A stretch of 64,000 bases of DNA, from the NCBI RefSeq assembly GCF_004000945.1, contig NZ_BIMF01000002.1:248001-312000 (forward strand), written 5' to 3'. The notes below the pieces were generated by a model. The model ran no database searches. It saw only the letters and a program-made list of their open reading frames with translations, and had not been told where the DNA came from. Made by a program: the position numbers and the translations under genes. Positions within the stretch are counted from its first letter, which is position 1. Each line of letters opens with the position of its first letter. Positions 50,933-60,239 of the stretch are shown piece by piece. The stretch comes from Paenibacillus lautus NBRC 15380 (GTDB lineage: Bacteria > Bacillota > Bacilli > Paenibacillales > Paenibacillaceae).

Positions 50933-51076
50933 TTACTCCTCGTTTATATTCATGTCAAATGTGTCTGAACCTTGGATCAGCCGCTCGTTATTATCCATAT
51001 GAAAAACCAAACTTCCAATAGATAGAGCCGCGGCCTCCGCCGCAGCAATGATCCTCGCCTCCGTATGCAGCTCATA
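50933..51076 (-). pseudogene. 47-codon in-frame continuation after the TAG stop of the gene at 51077
   Basis: Directly after the TAG at 51077-51079 the same frame stays open to TAA at 50933 and reads as ordinary protein (ARIIAAAEAAALSIGSLVFH, then MDNNERLIQGSDTF). There is no ATG/GTG/TTG start with an SD. It may be a former C-terminus cut off by a nonsense change, or a chance open frame. Confidence 0.3.
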
Positions 51077-51919
51077 CTATCTCGCTCTTCTAGTCTTTAT
51101 CCATTGAGTGATTCGCCTGGTTCTTCCGATCATCTTAGGGAGCAGCATCAATGCGACGATACAAGAAATGATCAAATACACGGTCTGGACTCCCTTCTCT
51201 TCCGACAGCATCTGTTCAACACTCGTACCGATCAGTAGAACAGGCTGTTTCGTATCGTCCCCCGGTAAGATGAAGGCTTCCAACTGGCCTTTGTTAGCCC
51301 GGCCAATTACCGTCACCCAATCTCCGGGGGAGACGGCATAATAACCGTAAGCCGTGCCCTTGGGACTTTCCATCAGCAGTGGACGGGATGAATTTCCTTG
51401 GTAAATCAGGGATAATTGTTCTGGTTTAACCGTCGCAAAGTTCAGCGGAAGCCAGTCCTTGTAGAACCTGAACCGTTCCGCCTGAATCGTTACTCCGTTT
51501 AACTCTGAACTTCCCCATAATCGATGGCTTCCGTCATCATCCAGTTTGTAATCGCAACCACCCTTACCGCATCCCCAGCGGAACGGCTCTTTCTGAAGCA
51601 GAGCGTAACGATCCTGAAGCTTGCCTTCATCCGTATATGCCGCTTCTCCTCCTGCCTGACCTTCGAGCCGTACATAACCAGTCGTTTCGGATGTCAACTG
51701 TTGGACCGGCTGAGCTTTGAATATAATGGCCGTGAGCCGGGCGGAATCCCAATACATTAGAAATGATCCGAGCAGGATGATCCATCCGACCGCTTCCACA
51801 ATCCGGAACCAGAACCGATCGAAGCGGGTGTCTTCAGATCGTTTGCGGCGTTTTCTCACGTTCTGCTTATATGTATGCATACCTGTACGGCTTGATTTAT
51901 TTTTACGTTGCTTAGCCAC
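51077..51919 (-). CDS. Uncharacterised membrane protein with two membrane helices and a large exposed loop
   Basis: A 280-residue protein starting at GTG 51919, 8 nt after AGGAG. A very basic N-terminus (about 35 residues, Lys/Arg-rich) precedes membrane helix 1 (about 43-60) and a 180-residue exposed domain with TTGYVRLEGQAGGEA and TAYGYYAVSPGDWVTVIGRA, which recalls GIDE-type modules. Helix 2 is at about 243-262. A Cys pair is in WGCGKGGCDYKL. Function unknown. The frame continues 47 codons past its TAG stop. Confidence 0.65.
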   Translation of the reverse strand: MAKQRKNKSSRTGMHTYKQNVRKRRKRSEDTRFDRFWFRIVEAVGWIILLGSFLMYWDSARLTAIIFKAQPVQQLTSETTGYVRLEGQAGGEAAYTDEGKLQDRYALLQKEPFRWGCGKGGCDYKLDDDGSHRLWGSSELNGVTIQAERFRFYKDWLPLNFATVKPEQLSLIYQGNSSRPLLMESPKGTAYGYYAVSPGDWVTVIGRANKGQLEAFILPGDDTKQPVLLIGTSVEQMLSEEKGVQTVYLIISCIVALMLLPKMIGRTRRITQWIKTRRAR

Positions 51920-52069
51920 GGGTTTATCTCCTCTCCCTGTTAACGCTTGTCAGAGATGACAATGTATCATATACGGCTGCAAGGTGTGTGGGGTTTCAGT
52001 CGGCATCAGATCTTGATAGGATGTGGGACATCCACGCGGCTATATCGTTTGGGTTGTGTGTATATTATG

Positions 52070-52099
52070 TTGACATCGTGTTAACAATTTGGGTACAAT
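52070..52099 (+). promoter_or_regulatory. Promoter of the ribbon-helix-helix gene
   Basis: TTGACA (52070-52075), 18 bases, TACAAT (52094-52099), 30 bases before the start codon. Confidence 0.7.
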
Positions 52100-52129
52100 A
52101 AATCTACAACGTTAAGGAGGCTAATGCCA

Positions 52130-52537
52130 ATGGATACAAATTTGCACATCCGTCTATCCAAAGAACTCAAGGAGAGCTTTCAAGAGATTGCGAAGGACAA
52201 TAATACGGACCCTTCTTCTCTTGTTCGCGACTGGATCGGCAACTATGTAACGGAGCATCGAGGATCAGATGAAGATACAGCTGCCGAGTTATACTTGGCT
52301 GGTTACCAATTACAGCAAGCACTTGGAGGACGGGAACATGTCAGCAAGGAATTTGCTAAACAACTGCAGGAGCATTCCTTGACAAACCAGAAGGAGTTCA
52401 CGCAGTTGATCCTGACTACCTATATGGATCTGGATCTTACGATTCCTTCGTGTTTATCCAAGACCTATAAAGGTTATGCTTATTCTCAAATGTTTTTGTT
52501 GGGCTTGATCGGCGATAAACCTAAGGATTTGACATAG
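52130..52537 (+). CDS. Ribbon-helix-helix (CopG/Arc-like) domain protein
   Basis: A 135-residue protein. ATG 52130 is 9 nt after AAGGAGG; the ATG at 52124 is too close. Residues 1-45 form a ribbon-helix-helix: a beta strand NLHIRLSKEL, helix ESFQEIAKDN, turn NTDPSSL and helix VRDWIGNYVTEH. The remaining 90 residues are helical and unknown. It is probably a small DNA-binding regulator; no toxin partner is adjacent, so I do not call it an antitoxin. Its own target is not evident. Confidence 0.72.
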   Translation: MDTNLHIRLSKELKESFQEIAKDNNTDPSSLVRDWIGNYVTEHRGSDEDTAAELYLAGYQLQQALGGREHVSKEFAKQLQEHSLTNQKEFTQLILTTYMDLDLTIPSCLSKTYKGYAYSQMFLLGLIGDKPKDLT

Positions 52538-52594
52538 AGGACGATAGCCGGGTCAGCGCATCAGAAACATCCATCCTTTCCTGTCAGCTCAACA

Positions 52595-52619
52595 GAAAAA
52601 ACCGTCTACAAGTAGACGG
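52595..52619 (-). terminator. Terminator near the end of the ger operon
   Basis: CCGTCTAC-TT-GTAGACGG with a run of T on the minus strand, about 80 bases after the GerB-type gene. Confidence 0.8.
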
Positions 52620-52701
52620 ATCGAACAAGATCTCCAAGCAATATCCATTTCAATTGCGATTTCTGTGAATTATCAAATAATCCACTTTGTCCTCCAACCG
52701 T

Positions 52702-53826
52702 TCAGGCGGATTTCGAGGACTTTTTTGTTTTTTTAGACCGCATTTTACGGAAGCCATGCATGCCGAACAACAGCAGCGGGAATAAAAATCCGATCGTAAT
52801 CGAATAAGGAATCCAAGTCTTTGAATCCCAAAGCGTCTTGTATGGAACATTGGGATAAATGAAGACGGAAACCGCGGCCAAAATCCACCCTAGCGGCACG
52901 ACAAGCGGCTGATAATTCTTGATATTGAATATCTGGCTTAGACCGATCGTAATCGCGTAAAAATACAAGGAAATACGGAAAAACAAAGTGATAAACCACA
53001 TCACCGCCATGATCGCTTCAATACGTTGCAGAAAATTGCCGATATTAATCTTCTTTGCGAGCATGTAGCTGGGATACATATTTCTTGCTGTAATGTCCGG
53101 ACCCAAGACCAAAATCGTTAATGAAATAATCATAAAGAGCACCAACCCACCAATTAGGCTTCCGATATATACGGCTTTGTAAGACTCCGCCGGACGATTG
53201 ACGGAGCCCGGGTAGATGATCATCAAAACGATGTGCGGCAGAAATGCTATGCTAACGAAAGAGAGCGCGGCCGGGAAGATGGGGGTTATCCCCGATTCGA
53301 GAACAGGCTGTGCATGCTCCCATTTAATCTCCGATAATAATAAAATGCTCATGGATAGAAACAGAAGCAGGAACCATGGAAACAACATCTCCGCAGAGCG
53401 GGCTAGCACCTCAAGCCCCAAACGCACTCCCAGCACAACTATGGCCCCAAAGAGGAATATGATCGCCTGAATCGGGGTTTCGGGCAGTATCTGGATTGTT
53501 ATGAAAATGCCGATTTCGTGTAACACCGTAGCAGGACCACCTAGAAACAGTGTAAGTAAAATCAGAAAGTTGACCGTTTTGCCAATCCATTTCCCAAAAA
53601 GCTTCTCGGACAATTGCAACAAATTCGTTTCCGGATACTTTTTGGACAATTGCAGCTGCACCGCCAAGATGATGAATCCGAAACCGATCCCAACCAGTGA
53701 CGCAATCCACGAATCTTGTTTAGCCATGGAAGCCATACCCGAGGGAACGATAAGTATAGCACTGCCGATCGTATACATGGCGGCTAAAATGCTCAGCTGG
53801 CGCAACGAAATTTTGACTACGGGCAT
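52702..53826 (-). CDS. Spore germination permease, GerB type (GerAB/ArcD family)
   Basis: A 374-residue APC-superfamily protein with ten hydrophobic segments. ATG 53826 follows AAGGAGGGGG. LSILAAMYTIGSAILIVPSG at the N-terminus is typical of GerB, which binds the germinant in the spore inner membrane. The charged C-terminus MRSKKTKKSSKS is outside the membrane. It is the last of four ger genes (A, C, D-like, B) and requires GerA and GerC partners. Confidence 0.93.
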   Translation of the reverse strand: MPVVKISLRQLSILAAMYTIGSAILIVPSGMASMAKQDSWIASLVGIGFGFIILAVQLQLSKKYPETNLLQLSEKLFGKWIGKTVNFLILLTLFLGGPATVLHEIGIFITIQILPETPIQAIIFLFGAIVVLGVRLGLEVLARSAEMLFPWFLLLFLSMSILLLSEIKWEHAQPVLESGITPIFPAALSFVSIAFLPHIVLMIIYPGSVNRPAESYKAVYIGSLIGGLVLFMIISLTILVLGPDITARNMYPSYMLAKKINIGNFLQRIEAIMAVMWFITLFFRISLYFYAITIGLSQIFNIKNYQPLVVPLGWILAAVSVFIYPNVPYKTLWDSKTWIPYSITIGFLFPLLLFGMHGFRKMRSKKTKKSSKSA

Positions 53827-53843
53827 CCTTCCCCCTCCTTTTC

Positions 53844-54083
53844 CTATTGAATCAAACCGACGGCAGAGAGCCAATCACTGAACGGTTGGAATACGATCGA
53901 TATCAAACCCAAGGGTGTCGGGATGTCGTGCATGAACGTTTGGGCCACGCTGATTCCAATACCCAAGATCATGAATGATGTGAACCCCCTGATCTCCCTA
54001 TATTCTCTTTCCCGAAGCATTCTCGGCAGCTCAAGCCAGATTATGACCATGGCTGAGACTGCAATAATCGCGATATTCAGCAT
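53844..54083 (-). CDS. Small two-helix protein of the ger operon (D-subunit-like)
   Basis: A 79-residue protein with two membrane segments (about 3-18 and 34-51) separated by a charged LPRMLREREYREIRG loop. GAGGCG precedes ATG. It sits between the gerC- and gerB-type genes with gaps of 9 and 17 bases, so it belongs to the operon. Small two-helix D proteins beside GerA-type receptors are known to modulate germination; the assignment rests on size, topology and place. Confidence 0.75.
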   Translation of the reverse strand: MLNIAIIAVSAMVIIWLELPRMLREREYREIRGFTSFMILGIGISVAQTFMHDIPTPLGLISIVFQPFSDWLSAVGLIQ

Positions 54084-54092
54084 GAATTCGCC

Positions 54093-55298
54093 TCATTCCT
54101 TAAGATCATTTAAGATAGAATCATTGGTTGTACCCGTTCGCCGGATTCTGTAATCCACATGAATATGGGTCTGAAGGTTCGGAAAATATCGGTCGTTCCA
54201 ATCTTCCTTCATCTCTTTCCATGCCTTCGGATGCGAACGGCGAAGAGCCTCCCCGAAGCCGAATATGTCAACTTTATGCTCCGTTTGCACTTTGTTGATA
54301 ACAGACTCCAAGTTTTGTGTTAATCTTTCTTCCATTTCGACTTCGAGATCCCTCACGGTCGCCGGTTGGGACAGATCCAAGCCGCTGCACTCCACAGCGG
54401 CAATATTTCCCTCGATATTAATTGTAATATCCATTTCAGGACGGGATTGAACGATTCTTCCTTTCATCTTGGCATCGGTCCTAAGCGTCTCCAATATGAC
54501 CTTTCCTTCATTACGGCAGGGAATAAAATCTACAGAGCTTTTAACGTCCCCCCTTATGAGTCGATACCCTCTGCTATCCTTCTCGTTCAACCAGCCAATC
54601 AGCTTATCTAATTTGAAAACGGCAAGCCCTGAATATTTCAAATGGCTTGGTGTATAAATATTTTCTACGTTTTTCTTCGTTTCTCCGATATCTCGATTCC
54701 CTGTTATCACAAGTCCTGTAAGGACGGGGTGCTTTCCGCTGCTGGTAAGGTCGTTCATTAATTGATCCAGCGTTACCGCCATGCTGGGTGACCAAACCTG
54801 GTCGGAGATTTGCAGGGAATCGTAAAGTTTATTGGCAGGGATGGTTTCCATAGTCGTCATGATTTTCAAAGTTTCTTCGGCAGTGGCTCCTCTAGTAACT
54901 ACCAGGTAGAAATCAGGTCTGAATTCGTGATCCCTGGACAGCAGGTCAAGAACCTTTGCTATCCCTTCTCTTGTCATCGCCTCGTCCATCAGAAACATCC
55001 GTAAATGTGAAAAATAAATTTTCCGCGGACTGATCTGAGTGATTCTCCGCGCCGCTTCAAATATGGTGTCGCCTTCTGCCGTATACAATGTAGCAGGCGC
55101 TTGGGGACCTCCGCTTCTTTTAGCAGCAACCTGTCCAGGAACGGCAACTTGGACCGACAAACGGTAGCGCCCGTCCACCCAGTCAACCCCAGCGGCCACC
55201 GCTATCGCAAGTTCGTTCAATTCTCTGCGGTTCCAGCAACCGCTCAGAAGAAGAGTGATAACGATATGTATTAGAAGTAACGCCAGTATCCGTTTCAT
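54093..55298 (-). CDS. Spore germination lipoprotein, Ger(x)C family
   Basis: A 401-residue lipoprotein. The lipobox is LSGC with Cys21, followed by WNRRELNELAIAVAAGVD, the family signature. Later blocks (SHLRMFLMDEAMTREGIAKV, ETIPANKLYDSLQ, GLVITGNRDI) match the three-domain GerC fold. Start ATG 55298 has GAGGGG 5 nt upstream. It is the lipid-anchored outer subunit of the germinant receptor in the spore inner membrane. It lies 35 bases after the gerA-type gene. Confidence 0.94.
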   Translation of the reverse strand: MKRILALLLIHIVITLLLSGCWNRRELNELAIAVAAGVDWVDGRYRLSVQVAVPGQVAAKRSGGPQAPATLYTAEGDTIFEAARRITQISPRKIYFSHLRMFLMDEAMTREGIAKVLDLLSRDHEFRPDFYLVVTRGATAEETLKIMTTMETIPANKLYDSLQISDQVWSPSMAVTLDQLMNDLTSSGKHPVLTGLVITGNRDIGETKKNVENIYTPSHLKYSGLAVFKLDKLIGWLNEKDSRGYRLIRGDVKSSVDFIPCRNEGKVILETLRTDAKMKGRIVQSRPEMDITINIEGNIAAVECSGLDLSQPATVRDLEVEMEERLTQNLESVINKVQTEHKVDIFGFGEALRRSHPKAWKEMKEDWNDRYFPNLQTHIHVDYRIRRTGTTNDSILNDLKE

Positions 55299-55333
55299 CA
55301 AATCCCCTCGCTTTCCTGCTGGTTTACATTCGT

Positions 55334-56929
55334 CTATTCCCGCGATTTCTGGGGAGGTGTACTTGTTCTGCGTTTAACGTTGTTCTTATTCACCAGTCGG
55401 GGCCGTTTCAGGAGCATCCAATGCGGCAGCCTCAAGATTGAATCCTTTTGACCTTCCGGAATTAACGGTGCAAAGGGTGACATATATGGGACTCCGAACG
55501 AACGGAGACTGCATAGATGGAGAATAAGGATGGTGACTCCGACAAAGATGCCGAAAAGTCCGAAGGATCCGGCAAGTGCCATTAACGGAAACCGGAGCAT
55601 CCGGAATGCAATGGACATATTAAATGATGGAAGCACAAAGCTGGAAATAGCCGTAATGGCAACCACGATGACCATAGCTGCAGAGATAATCCCTGCTTCG
55701 ACCGCGGCTTGTCCAATTACCAGCGTCCCAACTATAGAAATAGCGGAGCCGATATTTTTGGGCAGCCGCACGCCTGCCTCCCGCAGAATTTCGAAGGTTA
55801 CCTCCATCAATAATGCCTCGACAAAGGCCGGGAACGGGATTTGTTCCCGCTGTGCGGCCAGCCCGAATAGAAGTCTCGTCGGCAGCATTTCGTGATGAAA
55901 GGTCGTAATCGCGACGTAGAGGGAAGGTGCTAACAAAGAAATGAATATGCTTAGGTAACGAAGCATACGCAGGAAAGAGCTGATATCAGCCCGTTGGTAA
56001 TAATCCTCAGACGCATGCAGGAAAGATACAAAGAGGGCTGGAACAATCAGGACAAACGGAGTACCGTCCACTAAAATGGCGATTTTCCCCTCAAGCAGCT
56101 CGGCCGCGATCACATCGGGACGCTCCGTGTTATAAATCGTAGGGAAAGGGGTCAAGGTTTTATCCTGGATAAACTCTTCGATATAACCGCTCTCCAATAT
56201 GCCGTCCACATCAATACGTTCAAGCCGAGTACGAACTTCCTGGACTATTTTCTCGTTTACAATACCATTGATGTACATTATTCCGATATCTGTTTGAGTA
56301 ATTCGGCCAATCTGCATGGTTTCCAGCCACAGATTTGGATCCTTGATCTTTCGGCGAATCATAGCCGTATTCGTGCGTAGCGACTCCGAAAAAGCTTCCC
56401 GCGGCCCTCGGACGACATTTTCCGCCGATGTCTCCGTGACCCCGCGATCCTTCCATCCTCGGGTGCCTGCAGCGATGCCTCTATCCAATCCATCGACCAG
56501 AAAAACGGTGTCTCCTGACAATAAAGAATGGAACAGCTTTTTATAATTGTTTATAGACTGGATCTCTTTATTCATTAAGGAGATATCGCCTAATATCTTT
56601 TTGCCATCGAATGGTTGGGGATTGTCCGGATGACTCTTCTCCGAGGATTTCGCAATGTGAGCCACAGCTTTCATGATGGATTCTAAAATTATGTTTTGAT
56701 CGGCCAGTCCGTCCGTATAGAGGATAGCGAGGTAACGTTCTTCCTCTCCTTCGATTGGAATCTCTCTGATCACGATATCGCTACTGTTGCCGAGGGTTTT
56801 TCTAATATGGTTCAGGTTGCTTCTTATATCCGGACTTAAAGCATCGGGATCTTTTGTCGATGTGTTAGCCGGTGGGGTATCTTTGGTGTTGTTTTTGATG
56901 GTATGGCCGGTTCTTCTTCGATACCGCAT
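55334..56929 (-). CDS. Spore germination protein, GerA family
   Basis: A 531-residue protein with a soluble N-terminal domain (about 1-285; SGDTVFLVDGLDRG and the YINGIVNEKIVQEVRTRLER block) and a C-terminal membrane domain with about five helices (VLIVPALFVSFLHASEDYYQ, LPTRLLFGLAAQREQIPFP, SFGLFGIFVGVTILILHLC). This is the A subunit of a GerA-type germinant receptor, which assembles in the inner spore membrane and forms the ion-channel-like part. AGGAAGG precedes ATG. First gene of the operon; a sigma-G promoter is expected, but none was clearly seen. Confidence 0.95.
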   Translation of the reverse strand: MRYRRRTGHTIKNNTKDTPPANTSTKDPDALSPDIRSNLNHIRKTLGNSSDIVIREIPIEGEEERYLAILYTDGLADQNIILESIMKAVAHIAKSSEKSHPDNPQPFDGKKILGDISLMNKEIQSINNYKKLFHSLLSGDTVFLVDGLDRGIAAGTRGWKDRGVTETSAENVVRGPREAFSESLRTNTAMIRRKIKDPNLWLETMQIGRITQTDIGIMYINGIVNEKIVQEVRTRLERIDVDGILESGYIEEFIQDKTLTPFPTIYNTERPDVIAAELLEGKIAILVDGTPFVLIVPALFVSFLHASEDYYQRADISSFLRMLRYLSIFISLLAPSLYVAITTFHHEMLPTRLLFGLAAQREQIPFPAFVEALLMEVTFEILREAGVRLPKNIGSAISIVGTLVIGQAAVEAGIISAAMVIVVAITAISSFVLPSFNMSIAFRMLRFPLMALAGSFGLFGIFVGVTILILHLCSLRSFGVPYMSPFAPLIPEGQKDSILRLPHWMLLKRPRLVNKNNVKRRTSTPPQKSRE

Positions 56930-57125
56930 GGGAACATCCTTCCTCTCACAGATGCTATTCCCCCATTATTACCGAAGGAAACAAGCTGTAAACTTACAGT
57001 GGATCGCTTTCATAACAAATACAAATATCCCCCCATAGTCACAATGTAGAGTTCACTTGGATCATGATCTCTTTTTCACTTTCTGCCATGAGGGGACAAT
57101 CGTATATCTATAAAATTTAATTATT

Positions 57126-58565
57126 TTATTTCTTCAGCAGCTCTATAGCCTGACTATCCTTAATCGGAATCCAGTATTGTTTGACCCCTATCGTAAGCGG
57201 TTGCGGGTACTCAAGCGCGTCCTCCCCAAAATTATAGGTCGTATTGTCTTCTATGGTATCGTCTTTAACCGATGTCAGGAGTCCGCTGTGACTACTGCTT
57301 TCTGGAGATAACCTGCTATGTTTCTCCCCCGAGGCATCGGTGAAGCTGTCCTCCAGCCACATCCCGAAGCTTTCTGCTGCTTGAGCTTCTTCGAGAATAC
57401 GCTGAAAATAGACTTCTCCTGCGCCAGCTTCCTGATCGGACGGGAGCATTCGCAGACGCTCGTCCGGTGCATCGATGATTTGTTTCTTCTTCAGATCAAC
57501 AACGATGTTCATCTCGTCCTTTTTCACGGCCGCGATGCCAAACGTCTTGAATGAGGTCGTATCCAATTGATCCAGCTGGCTGTTCTTGTAAACCAGCGTA
57601 ACTTTGGCGTCATCCTTTAAGATCGCTTGAGGATAATATAACTTCTCGGTATGCTCCCCGCTTTTTCCGATCAGAACCGGATTAAGCAATTTAAAAATCT
57701 GTTTATCATTGGCTTGGTCATATTCCAAATCCACATAGGTGTTCAGAGGCGTAAACAGCAACTGGCGAACGTTAATCCGTTGTCCGTCTACCTTCAATGT
57801 ACGATCCGGGTAATAAGCTCGTTCATTGTCTTCGAACATATTGGGTTCGAGTTCCAGAGAGAAATCCATGCTGGTCAAGTACTTCTTACTGCTAGAGTTC
57901 AAGGCTCGATCCGACGTATCGGATAAGGTAATATGAATGCTTGCCTTATTCGTGTAAGGATCCATTGGCAAAAGATTCGTGGAATAAGCATAATAGGAGT
58001 TCTGCCCTGGGGGAATCTGTCCGCTCCCGCTCATATTGGCTATCATGGCTCCAACTGACGGGGTTTCGTAACCTCCATAATCAAGCGTGAAATCCCGTAC
58101 GATGATCTCTTTGTCACTATGATTAAGCACATTAAAGAGAACAAAGGACTTCCGGCCGTCGGATACAGCTCCCAGAATCTCGATTCGATATCCTTTTTTC
58201 TCCATGGCCTGGTTGATTGGTTGTATGAGACCTCGTTCAAGCGCGCTCCGCAGCGAGCCATCCTTAATCCGTTCAGTCGGGAACGATTCCAGATTATGTA
58301 CGCTGCCGATACTGGAGGTCTGGACCGGACGGTCTTGATTCCCCGTATATGGAGATCCGTTCACCGTGAACATGAGGAGAGCTGCGGCAGTCATTGCTGC
58401 CATGGCTCCCAATCCGTAAGAATACATGCGCCGCATTTCTCGTTTCCTCCCCCGTTCCATTCCCCCCCGCACTGCAGTCGAAAGCTTAGACTCCGGTAAG
58501 GAATTGGCTTTCTCATTCAATACGGTTGAATCTTTCATAAGTACGCGCTGTTCTTTGTCCAGCAT
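57126..58565 (-). CDS. Membrane anti-sigma factor with DUF4179-like ectodomain (second ECF system)
   Basis: A 479-residue single-pass protein: a cytoplasmic part (1-50), a membrane helix at about 51-68 (GLGAMAAMTAAALLMFTVNG), then an ectodomain with VHNLESFPTERIKDGSLR and FTPLNTYVDLEYDQ blocks. It follows the sigma gene by 21 bases, with GGAGG before ATG. Its ectodomain shows no obvious sequence match to the one at 5855-7060 beyond general layout. It is the probable anti-sigma factor for the adjacent sigma protein; no secreted paralogs follow. Confidence 0.75.
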   Translation of the reverse strand: MLDKEQRVLMKDSTVLNEKANSLPESKLSTAVRGGMERGRKREMRRMYSYGLGAMAAMTAAALLMFTVNGSPYTGNQDRPVQTSSIGSVHNLESFPTERIKDGSLRSALERGLIQPINQAMEKKGYRIEILGAVSDGRKSFVLFNVLNHSDKEIIVRDFTLDYGGYETPSVGAMIANMSGSGQIPPGQNSYYAYSTNLLPMDPYTNKASIHITLSDTSDRALNSSSKKYLTSMDFSLELEPNMFEDNERAYYPDRTLKVDGQRINVRQLLFTPLNTYVDLEYDQANDKQIFKLLNPVLIGKSGEHTEKLYYPQAILKDDAKVTLVYKNSQLDQLDTTSFKTFGIAAVKKDEMNIVVDLKKKQIIDAPDERLRMLPSDQEAGAGEVYFQRILEEAQAAESFGMWLEDSFTDASGEKHSRLSPESSSHSGLLTSVKDDTIEDNTTYNFGEDALEYPQPLTIGVKQYWIPIKDSQAIELLKK

Positions 58566-58586
58566 GGTATTATCGCCTCCCTATCC

Positions 58587-59081
58587 TTACACGTAGTTCC
58601 GAAGCTGCTTCAGCCCTTCACGCAGCCAGGTTTTAATCGTGCCTTCCGGTTTTTTGAGCACTTTTGCAATTTCTGCCGTGGTCATATCCTGGTAATACTT
58701 CAGCATCACGACGTGCCGATATTTTGTCTTCATCCGATCCAGTGCCTGCTCAAGATCGATCCGATCATTGCTTTGCATTTCCTGCGCAGCCTCTTCCCTC
58801 AATGCCTCCACCGGAAATACGCGTTTTTTACGCCGGAGCTCGTCCATGCAGCAGTTGATCGTGATCCGGATCAGCCAAGGGGCAAACGCCTGCTCATCCT
58901 TCAGCTTTGTGCGTTTCATCCAAGCTTTGCAGGACGCTTCCTGCACGATTTCCAGCGCATCGGCTTCGTTTCTCATATAACTGAATGCTATGGAGTATAA
59001 TTTCCGTTGTTCGCTTGATAAATGGTTGAAAAAAGTTTCTTCTTCCATCTCCTTCGAATCCGACACCTTGACTTCCTTCAT
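58587..59081 (-). CDS. ECF-type sigma factor (second system)
   Basis: A 164-residue group IV sigma factor. ATG 59081 follows GGAG by 6 nt; longer in-frame starts lack an SD. Region 2 (NHLSSEQRKLYSIAFSYMRN, DALEIVQEASCKAWMK, APWLIRITINCCMDELRR) and region 4 (MTTAEIAKVLKKPEGTIKTW) are complete. It is transcribed with the membrane anti-sigma factor. The upstream region shares ATTTTTCG with that of the first sigma operon. Confidence 0.9.
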   Translation of the reverse strand: MKEVKVSDSKEMEEETFFNHLSSEQRKLYSIAFSYMRNEADALEIVQEASCKAWMKRTKLKDEQAFAPWLIRITINCCMDELRRKKRVFPVEALREEAAQEMQSNDRIDLEQALDRMKTKYRHVVMLKYYQDMTTAEIAKVLKKPEGTIKTWLREGLKQLRNYV

Positions 59082-59554
59082 CGTATTCTCCACCCCACCG
59101 TCCCCCTTTCTTATGTCTTTGGGTAATGGGAAATTAGCCGCCATATCGTCCACTCATAAAGTAAGACGCGGCTCACCTGAAAATCGATTGATTTTTCGGA
59201 AAAATGTTTCGCGGACAAACTAAAAAACGACATCCAGAAAGTCGGTTGACCCGGACATCATTCTTTTATTCATCATCAAACATAGATTCAGGGTACTGCG
59301 GACCCCACGGCGCTCTAGTATACGCGTATGCTTGTTCTTAAAGGCTATGCGCCCTAAAATGGCCGCTAGCACACATGCGCAGAACTCAGCCTGAATGAAT
59401 CGGCACAAACATTGCGATTGGTTCAACAACCAATCGATTCATTCCTAAATGATACCAGATAACTTGAGGTCATATGTTTTCTGGCAACGAAAAAAGAAGG
59501 CAACCCTGTAGAATCCAGGCTTACCTTCTCCTATGAATGAAGCGATTCGTATGG
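59082..59554. other. Intergenic region upstream of the second ECF operon
   Basis: No gene. It holds the unmapped promoter of the sigma operon (with ATTTTTCGGAAAAAT at 59191-59205), a perfect inverted repeat CGATTGGTT-4 nt-AACCAATCG (59415-59436) of unknown role, and the terminator of the DUF3189 gene. Confidence 0.6.
59490..59529 (-). terminator. Terminator of the DUF3189 gene
   Basis: AGAAGG and GCCTG on the 5' side pair with CAGG and CCTTCT across a 7-base loop, with a T run following on the minus strand. Confidence 0.75.
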
Positions 59555-60073
59555 CTAAGAAGAAGAGAAATTGTTGTTCTCCATAACGATTACGGACTCC
59601 GTTCCGGACCTCGCGGCTGCGGTTTGTTTGGTATGTAGAACCAGTTCACGGATGCTGCTGCAGCATTGCTTCGCGCCTGCGACCAATAAAGGATCCCCGA
59701 CAAAACTCAATTTCAATCTTTTGGACAAAAATCCCCCGATCGTCATGACCAATGGAACGGTAGGCGAAGTGTTGGAGTACACAATGGGCTCCGTGTTCTG
59801 ATATTTGTCTTGAAGGATCAGACTCAAATTTTTTAAAGCTGGAATGACTACCTTGGATGAGCCCCGTCCAAGGGTGTACACCGGATGCCCGTTCTCATCC
59901 AGCCCGTGAAAAACAAGTTTGCCCATGTCGGAAGTATTGAGTTTATTGAAATAGTCCACCGCCAGAATCTCTTCTGTTGTAAGCTGCCGATTCGTGGGTA
60001 ATTTATTCAGATGATACGCTGCTGCCAGCGAGGTTGTGTGCGTTCCACCGTAATCATTATAAATAAATATCAT
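59555..60073 (-). CDS. DUF3189 family protein
   Basis: A 172-residue protein. The N-terminus IFIYNDYGGTHTTSLAAAYH is characteristic of DUF3189, and GHPVYTLGRGSSKVVIPAL and MTIGGFLSKRLKLSFVG follow in the family order. A CC pair is in GAKQCCSSI. SD GGTGGGG is about 9 nt before ATG. The family is common in spore-forming Bacillota and has no known function. Single gene with terminator. Confidence 0.85.
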   Translation of the reverse strand: MIFIYNDYGGTHTTSLAAAYHLNKLPTNRQLTTEEILAVDYFNKLNTSDMGKLVFHGLDENGHPVYTLGRGSSKVVIPALKNLSLILQDKYQNTEPIVYSNTSPTVPLVMTIGGFLSKRLKLSFVGDPLLVAGAKQCCSSIRELVLHTKQTAAARSGTESVIVMENNNFSSS

Positions 60074-60184
60074 TTCATGTACCCCACCTTCGTTATGTCA
60101 TGAGCTTATTATTCCCGTTAATCTATATCTCATTCCACCGAGCTACATATCCAGTTTGCTAGATTCAGCATGTTTCGAATAAAA

Positions 60185-60207
60185 AAAGCCCTGATTCTCA
60201 GGGCTTT
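60185..60207 (-). terminator. Terminator of the Gfo/Idh/MocA gene
   Basis: AAAGCCCTGA-GAA-TCAGGGCTTT followed by T on the minus strand, 33 bases after the stop codon. Confidence 0.9.
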
Positions 60208-60239
60208 GGCATGATTAAATCATCCTATGAATATAAAAC

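Noticed and set aside
52130-52537. Ribbon-helix-helix protein as a toxin-antitoxin antitoxin
   Set aside because: No small toxin-like gene is adjacent on either strand, and the 90-residue C-terminal part is longer than usual antitoxins.
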